NCBI GenBank assembly: GCA_035532215.1
Contig: DATKRK010000211.1
Coordinates: forward strand, 1-20,622
Length of the DNA stretch: 20,622 bases
Direction of reading: 5' to 3'
DNA from: JAICIG01 sp035532215
Lineage (GTDB): Bacteria > Planctomycetota > Planctomycetia > Pirellulales > JAICIG01
Positions 15,238 to 20,622 of the stretch are shown piece by piece. The first letter of the stretch is position 1. Every line of letters starts with the position of its first letter. A program made the translations under genes and the position numbers. The notes below the pieces were generated by a model. That model made no database searches. It was not told the origin of the DNA and was given only the letters and a program-made list of their open reading frames with translations.

Positions 15238-15369
15238 TTACGGGTTCCTCTTCTCTGTTCCGGCTGCGGCAGACGCTGTTGCCGGCAAGTCAAGTTGCAT
15301 CGAGAATGATCACGTGCGAACGAAATCTGCAACTCGGAACCATCCGGAACAGAGAAGAGGAACCCGTAA
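15238..15369. repeat. Inverted-repeat element, copy B
   Basis: Exact 26-bp inverted repeats at 15238-15263 and 15344-15369 (arms start TTACGGGTTCCTCTTCTCTG) enclose an 80-bp spacer. The outer 20 bp of each arm are identical to copy A at 4186-4305. It ends 65 nt before the start codon of the PQQ-propeller gene, so it lies in that gene's upstream region. Confidence 0.85.
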
Positions 15370-15434
15370 TCCGATGCCGCGGCAACGACGAATTCAACAT
15401 CGGAATTTCATCCACTCCTAACGGCGCGTACATC

Positions 15435-16745
15435 ATGCTGAATCCCCCGCGTTCCGCGCGAATCCGATTGCCGTTGCTCGCTTGGCTTTGCTGTTACTGC
15501 TATCAGGTCGCATTGGCCGAAAACTGGCCGCAATGGCGCGGGCCGCGCGGCGATAGCACGAGCGACGAGCAAAACCTGCCGCTCGTCTGGAGCGAGGCCC
15601 GCGGCATCGCCTGGAAAGTCGAGTTGCCCGGCTGGGGCGCGAGCACGCCGGCCGTCTGGGATGACGCGATCTTCGTCACCTCGCAACAAGACGACAAGCT
15701 GCTGCTGGTGCGGCTCGATCGGGCCAAAGGCCAAACGGTCTGGTCGCGGCAGATCGGCGCGGCCCAGACGCCGCGCACCGGCACGCCGCGCAGCGAACAG
15801 AAATTCCACCAATTGCACAACAACGCCAGCCCTTCGCCCGTGACCGACGGCGAAGTTGTGGTCGCGCACTTCGGCAACGGCGACCTGGCGGCCTTCGACT
15901 TCGACGGGAAGGAGCTGTGGCGCCATAATCTGCAGCGCGAGTACGGCGCCTATACGATCTGGTGGGGCCACGCCAACAGCCCCGTGCTGTTCGACGACTT
16001 GGTGATCTCGGTCTGCATGCAAGACTCGCTCGCCGATCTCGGCAAGCCGCCGGCGCCGAGCTACCTGGTGGCCCACGACAAGCAGACGGGCAAGGAGCGC
16101 TGGAAGTCGAGCCGCACGACCAAGGCCAACGCCGAAGAGTGCGATTCGTACACCACGCCGCTCGTTTACAAAACCGGCGATCGCTGGGAATTGCTGGTGA
16201 TGGGCGCCAACCAGCTCGACGCGTACGACCCCGCATCGGGCCGGCAACTCTGGTTTCTGCCGGGCATCGTCGGCGGGCGGACGATCACCGGGCCGACCGT
16301 CGGCCACGGCATGGCGTTCGTCACCCAAGGCATGCGCAAAGACCTGCTGGCCGTGAAACTCGGGGGCGAGGGCCAGCGGACGCGGCGCGACGTGGTTTGG
16401 AAAGAGACCGAAGCCACGCCCGACACTTGCTGCCCCGTGCTGTGGCGCGATCTGCTATTCACCATTTCCGACAACGGCGTGGCCAAGTGCTTCGACGCCT
16501 ATACGGGCAACCAGAATTGGAAGAAACGCTTGCCGGGCGACTACAAGGCCTCGCCCGTGGCCGCCGAAGGGCGGATTTACTTTCTCAACCTGCACGGCCT
16601 GATGACGGTCGTCGCCGCCAACGACCGCTACGACCGCCTGGCCGAAAACCAGCTCGACGACGACACCACCGCCTCGCCCGCCATCTCGAACGGGCGGATT
16701 TACGTGCGCGGCAAGAAGTTCTTGTACGCGTTCGAGAAGAAGTGA
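15435..16745 (+). CDS. Secreted PQQ-like beta-propeller repeat protein
   Basis: A 436-aa protein. The chosen ATG (15435) gives a proper signal peptide (basic RSARIR, hydrophobic LPLLAWLCCYCYQVALA, cleavage before ENWPQ). A longer open frame from 15204 only translates repeat DNA. The mature protein opens with NWPQWRGPRGDS, the signature of a large planctomycete/verrucomicrobial group of PQQ-binding-like (BamB-type) propellers. Blade-like repeats ending in tryptophan motifs follow: KGQTVWSRQIG, DGKELWRHNL, TGKERWKSSRT, SGRQLWFLPG, TGNQNWKKRLPG. The quinoprotein tungsten-docking and calcium sites cannot be confirmed, so real PQQ binding and dehydrogenase activity are unproven; a scaffold or binding role is equally possible. 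It probably acts in the periplasm. No strong Shine-Dalgarno is visible. Confidence 0.87.
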   Translation: MLNPPRSARIRLPLLAWLCCYCYQVALAENWPQWRGPRGDSTSDEQNLPLVWSEARGIAWKVELPGWGASTPAVWDDAIFVTSQQDDKLLLVRLDRAKGQTVWSRQIGAAQTPRTGTPRSEQKFHQLHNNASPSPVTDGEVVVAHFGNGDLAAFDFDGKELWRHNLQREYGAYTIWWGHANSPVLFDDLVISVCMQDSLADLGKPPAPSYLVAHDKQTGKERWKSSRTTKANAEECDSYTTPLVYKTGDRWELLVMGANQLDAYDPASGRQLWFLPGIVGGRTITGPTVGHGMAFVTQGMRKDLLAVKLGGEGQRTRRDVVWKETEATPDTCCPVLWRDLLFTISDNGVAKCFDAYTGNQNWKKRLPGDYKASPVAAEGRIYFLNLHGLMTVVAANDRYDRLAENQLDDDTTASPAISNGRIYVRGKKFLYAFEKK

Positions 16746-16756
16746 GCGGTCAAACT

Positions 16757-16877
16757 CCCTCTCCCTTTGGGAGAGGGTCGGGGTGAGGGCAAAACGAAAC
16801 AGACGCCGGCCCTCACCCAGCCTCTCCCAGAGGGAGAGGAGCCGAACCAAAAACCCTCTCTCCCTTTGGGAGAGGGA
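16757..16877. repeat. Cluster of three CCCTCTCCC hairpin repeats
   Basis: Three copies of a GC-rich repeat built on CCCTCTCCC / GGGAGAGGG lie at 16757-16790, 16810-16840 (opposite orientation) and 16854-16877. Each can fold into a hairpin with an AAA or TTT loop. A fourth copy is at 1924-1957. The block separates the PQQ-propeller gene from the metallophosphoesterase gene and may attenuate or stabilise the transcript; no T-run marks a standard terminator. Confidence 0.8.
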
Positions 16878-16905
16878 ACTTCGATCCCACCGCACGTCCG
16901 ACAAC

Positions 16906-17706
16906 ATGAAGCGCGTTGCCTGGCTGACCGATATCCATCTCAACTTTCTTTCGCCCGAAGAATCGCGGGTGTTCCTCGATAACGTCGCCGCCGCAGAGCC
17001 GGATGCCGTGCTGATCGGCGGCGATATCGCCGAGGCGCCCGACGTTTCGCAGAAATTGGAAACGATCGCCCGGTCGCTGACTTGCCCGGTCTATTTCGTG
17101 CTGGGCAATCACGACTTCTACTTCGGCTCGATCCGCCAGGTCCGCGAAGACGTCGTGCAAGTATGCCGCCAGGCGCCGCACCTCGTTTGGCTGACGGCCG
17201 CCGAGGCGATCGAGCTGACGCCGACGGTCGGGCTGTGCGGGCACGACGGCTGGGCCGACGCCCGGTTGGGCGACTACGAGCGCTCGCTGGTGATGATGAA
17301 CGACTATCGGCTGATCGAAGAGTTGGCCGGCGTCGGCAAAGCCGCGCGTTGGCCGTTATTAAGGGCCCTGGGCGATGCAGCCGCCGAGCACGTGCGGCGC
17401 GTGCTGCCCAAGGCGCTCGATCGCTACCCGCACGTCGTCTTCCTGACGCATGTGCCTCCCTTGCGCGAGGCCTGCTGGTATCAAGGGCAGATCTCCAGCG
17501 ACGAATGGCTGCCGCACTTTACCTGCCTGGCGGTCGGGCAGGCGCTCGTCGAGATCATGCGACAGCGGCCCGAACGCAAACTAACCGTGCTTTGCGGCCA
17601 TACGCACAGCTCGGGCGAAACCTGGCCGCTGCCGAACGTGCGGATTCTCACCGGCAGCGCCGAGTATGGACGCCCGGAGATCCAGCAAATGTTCGAGTTC
17701 GAATAG
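16906..17706 (+). CDS. Calcineurin-like metallophosphoesterase
   Basis: A 266-aa cytoplasmic protein with the complete metallophosphoesterase signature for a two-metal centre: D9-x-H11 (LTDIHLNF), G-G-D40, G-N68-H69-D, H182 in FLTHVPP and G-H232-T-H234. It would hydrolyse a phosphomono- or diester; the substrate is not predictable. The start at 16906 (MKRVAWLTDIH) is chosen because the first beta-strand of the fold begins at once and anything upstream, including an open frame from 16783, translates the CCCTCTCCC repeats. No Shine-Dalgarno is visible, which is common in this phylum. It follows the PQQ-propeller gene by 160 nt of repeat hairpins. Confidence 0.9.
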   Translation: MKRVAWLTDIHLNFLSPEESRVFLDNVAAAEPDAVLIGGDIAEAPDVSQKLETIARSLTCPVYFVLGNHDFYFGSIRQVREDVVQVCRQAPHLVWLTAAEAIELTPTVGLCGHDGWADARLGDYERSLVMMNDYRLIEELAGVGKAARWPLLRALGDAAAEHVRRVLPKALDRYPHVVFLTHVPPLREACWYQGQISSDEWLPHFTCLAVGQALVEIMRQRPERKLTVLCGHTHSSGETWPLPNVRILTGSAEYGRPEIQQMFEFE

Positions 17707-17759
17707 TGCAGTGTTTCGAATCGAGCGTCGCCAAGACTCCGAACAAGCGAAGAAGAGAG

Positions 17760-17892
17760 CCACGGATGGAACACGGATCGGGAAGAATAAGAACAGAAGG
17801 CAACGAAGGTAACAAGGAAATAAAAACTTCGTTACCTTCGTTGCCTTCTGTTCCAAAAAAACATCCGTGTTCGATCCGTGTTCCATCCGTGG
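17760..17892. repeat. 133-bp two-part long inverted repeat
   Basis: CCACGGATGGAACACGGATC at 17760-17779 pairs exactly with 17873-17892. Inside it, the 23 bp at 17791-17813 (starting GAACAGAAGGCAACGAAGG) pair exactly with 17831-17853. The block sits between two convergent genes, so the hairpin forms from either strand's transcript. These ATCCGTGTTCCATCCGTGG and AACGAAGGTAAC modules look like widespread intergenic repeats. Confidence 0.85.
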
Positions 17893-17982
17893 CCAAGTTG
17901 CCTCGCAATTCGCCAATCGACGCGCAAGCGCCAAACTAATTCGTCGCTCCAACAAATGCGCTACGCCTCGCCCAAGGCGCAA

Positions 17983-18018
17983 GAAAAACGGCCGCGATCT
18001 GATAGACCGCGGCCGTTT
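17983..18018 (-). terminator. Intrinsic terminator of fusA
   Basis: On the minus strand a perfect 10-bp stem AACGGCCGCG / CGCGGCCGTT (18017-18008 and 17996-17987) with an 11-nt loop is followed by a T-run (17988-17984), starting 28 nt after the fusA stop codon. This is a textbook Rho-independent terminator. Confidence 0.85.
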
Positions 18019-18045
18019 AGTGAAAACCTGGTTTTCAAGCGGCGT

Positions 18046-20136
<2,091 letters not shown>

Positions 20137-20622
20137 GTCCGAATCTCAAAAAACAGTTCCACCGCCTCGTACATCGCACGTCACGTCTGGTGCGAAGCAC
20201 GCCTGCGGCAAGATTGCCATAAAAAGGGAGGCGCCGGAAGATTCCGGCGGCCGGCGTTTCAGCCGGCCAACAAGTAGCCCCAAATGCGCAGTTCAGCGCA
20301 GCCGCACCGCTTTGGCGGGAGGGCCACCGCTATATCCTAGCTAGTTTCATCCGGCGGCAAAGCTCAATTTTGATGAGTTTTCCGCAAGAAGGCAAGAGTT
20401 TGCGCAAAAATCGCAACCGACCAAGTCTGCGCCGGCAGCCCTTTTTGGCAATCGCCGCCCGATGAGCAAGCCACCTATTCTAGCGCAAGTAGATGGGGAA
20501 GCAAGGACTTTGGAGAGTGTAAGAGAGTTTAGGAACGCAACTTTTAATTAGCTCAGGCATTTATGCCTGGGAACTCATACGCCGCGCGCTTTCCTTTTCC
20601 CGGCCGGCGCCTTGCGGGCCGG
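20137..20622. other. Region upstream of fusA without genes
   Basis: About 485 bp to the window edge with no credible ORF. It contains the tandem hairpins at 20232-20268 and a CAGGCAT-TT-ATGCCTG palindrome at 20554-20569. A GCCGGC-rich stretch runs into the window end. The fusA promoter should lie here but was not resolved. Confidence 0.5.
20232..20268 (-). promoter_or_regulatory. Tandem hairpins with T-run upstream of fusA
   Basis: On the minus strand GGCCGGC-(6 nt)-GCCGGCC (20268-20249) is followed directly by CGCCGGAA-TC-TTCCGGCG (20249-20232) and, after CCTCCC, by TTTTT (20225-20221), about 85 nt before the fusA start. It could be the terminator of an upstream minus-strand gene, a leader attenuator for fusA, or a dispersed GCCGGC repeat. 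Confidence 0.45.

Larger units (their letters stand above)
14724..15434. other. Gene-free, repeat-dense gap
   Basis: About 710 bp between the divergent paralogue 3 and the PQQ-propeller gene. At least three repeat elements lie here (14789-14933, 15034-15113, 15238-15369), leaving little unique sequence. Frames that run through it are mosaics of repeats. Promoters for both flanking genes must lie in or beside the repeats; none was identified confidently. Confidence 0.6.
17707..18045. other. Intergenic region between convergent genes
   Basis: No credible gene. It contains the long inverted repeat at 17760-17892 and the fusA terminator at 17983-18018. Frames read across it translate the repeats on both strands. 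Confidence 0.65.

Noticed and set aside
15204..15434. An upstream extension of the PQQ-propeller gene
   Set aside because: These 77 codons translate the inverted-repeat element, while ATG 15435 gives a normal signal peptide.
16757..16877. Repeat cluster as a CRISPR array
   Set aside because: Copies are in mixed orientation, with irregular short spacing and no array of uniform spacers or cas genes.
16783..16905. An upstream extension of the metallophosphoesterase gene
   Set aside because: It translates CCCTCTCCC repeats; the conserved fold begins at the ATG at 16906.
17648..17982. Several 80-130 codon frames on both strands near 17.8 kb
   Set aside because: All read through the long inverted repeat and give the repetitive peptides typical of mis-annotated repeats.

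Overview
The window is GC-rich bacterial DNA that looks planctomycetal, probably from the Pirellula/Lacipirellula side of the phylum. The markers are a secreted protein with a planctomycete-type cytochrome C domain plus DUF1549/DUF1553, a PmoA-like (DUF6807) secreted protein, a PQQ-type beta-propeller beginning with an NWPQWRGP motif, 'NP[FY]xxP' motifs in membrane proteins, and an EF-G of the spirochaete/planctomycete/mitochondrial type. No rRNA, tRNA or CRISPR array was seen. The placement is inferred from protein families only.

Layout. The left edge (1-406, minus) holds the first 135 codons of a close homologue of the restriction endonuclease SfiI, cut by the window end. A repeat-filled gap (407-878) follows. 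On the plus strand come a PmoA-family protein (879-1838), a secreted polysaccharide-deacetylase-like protein (1916-3460), a Phd/YefM antitoxin (3556-3867) with a 4-nt overlapping ParE/RelE-type toxin whose C-terminal half has been replaced by repeat DNA (3864-4319), a SWIM-SNF2 helicase (4499-7225), an enolase-superfamily enzyme (7305-8432) and a cytochrome C/DUF1549/DUF1553 protein (8540-10981). After a gap without genes (10982-11534) three tandem minus-strand paralogues of unknown function (11535-14723) form the most uncharacterised block. Another repeat-dense gap (14724-15434) leads to a secreted PQQ-like beta-propeller protein (15435-16745) and a metallophosphoesterase (16906-17706). The right end carries fusA on the minus strand (18046-20136) with a clear intrinsic terminator.

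How the genes relate. The plus-strand metabolic genes are mostly single-gene units separated by dispersed repeats. They fit polysaccharide or carbohydrate breakdown, a common planctomycete theme (deacetylase, DUF6807, DUF1549/1553, PQQ propeller, enolase superfamily), but no shared pathway can be demonstrated. The SfiI homologue and the decayed toxin-antitoxin pair mark the left third as accessory DNA. The three tandem paralogues share a soluble domain, a PMTQ-[AE]-E-[VI]-D motif, an NP-[FY]-x-[AS]-P motif and a C-terminal membrane region, and are the best candidate for an undescribed system.

A second theme is repeats. Several short dispersed families (palindromic cores, imperfect terminal inverted repeats, a 20-26 bp inverted pair, and a CCCTCTCCC-type repeat) recur across the window. 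In at least three places they have become part of genes: the signal peptide of the deacetylase, the stop codon of the SNF2 gene, and the tail of the toxin.
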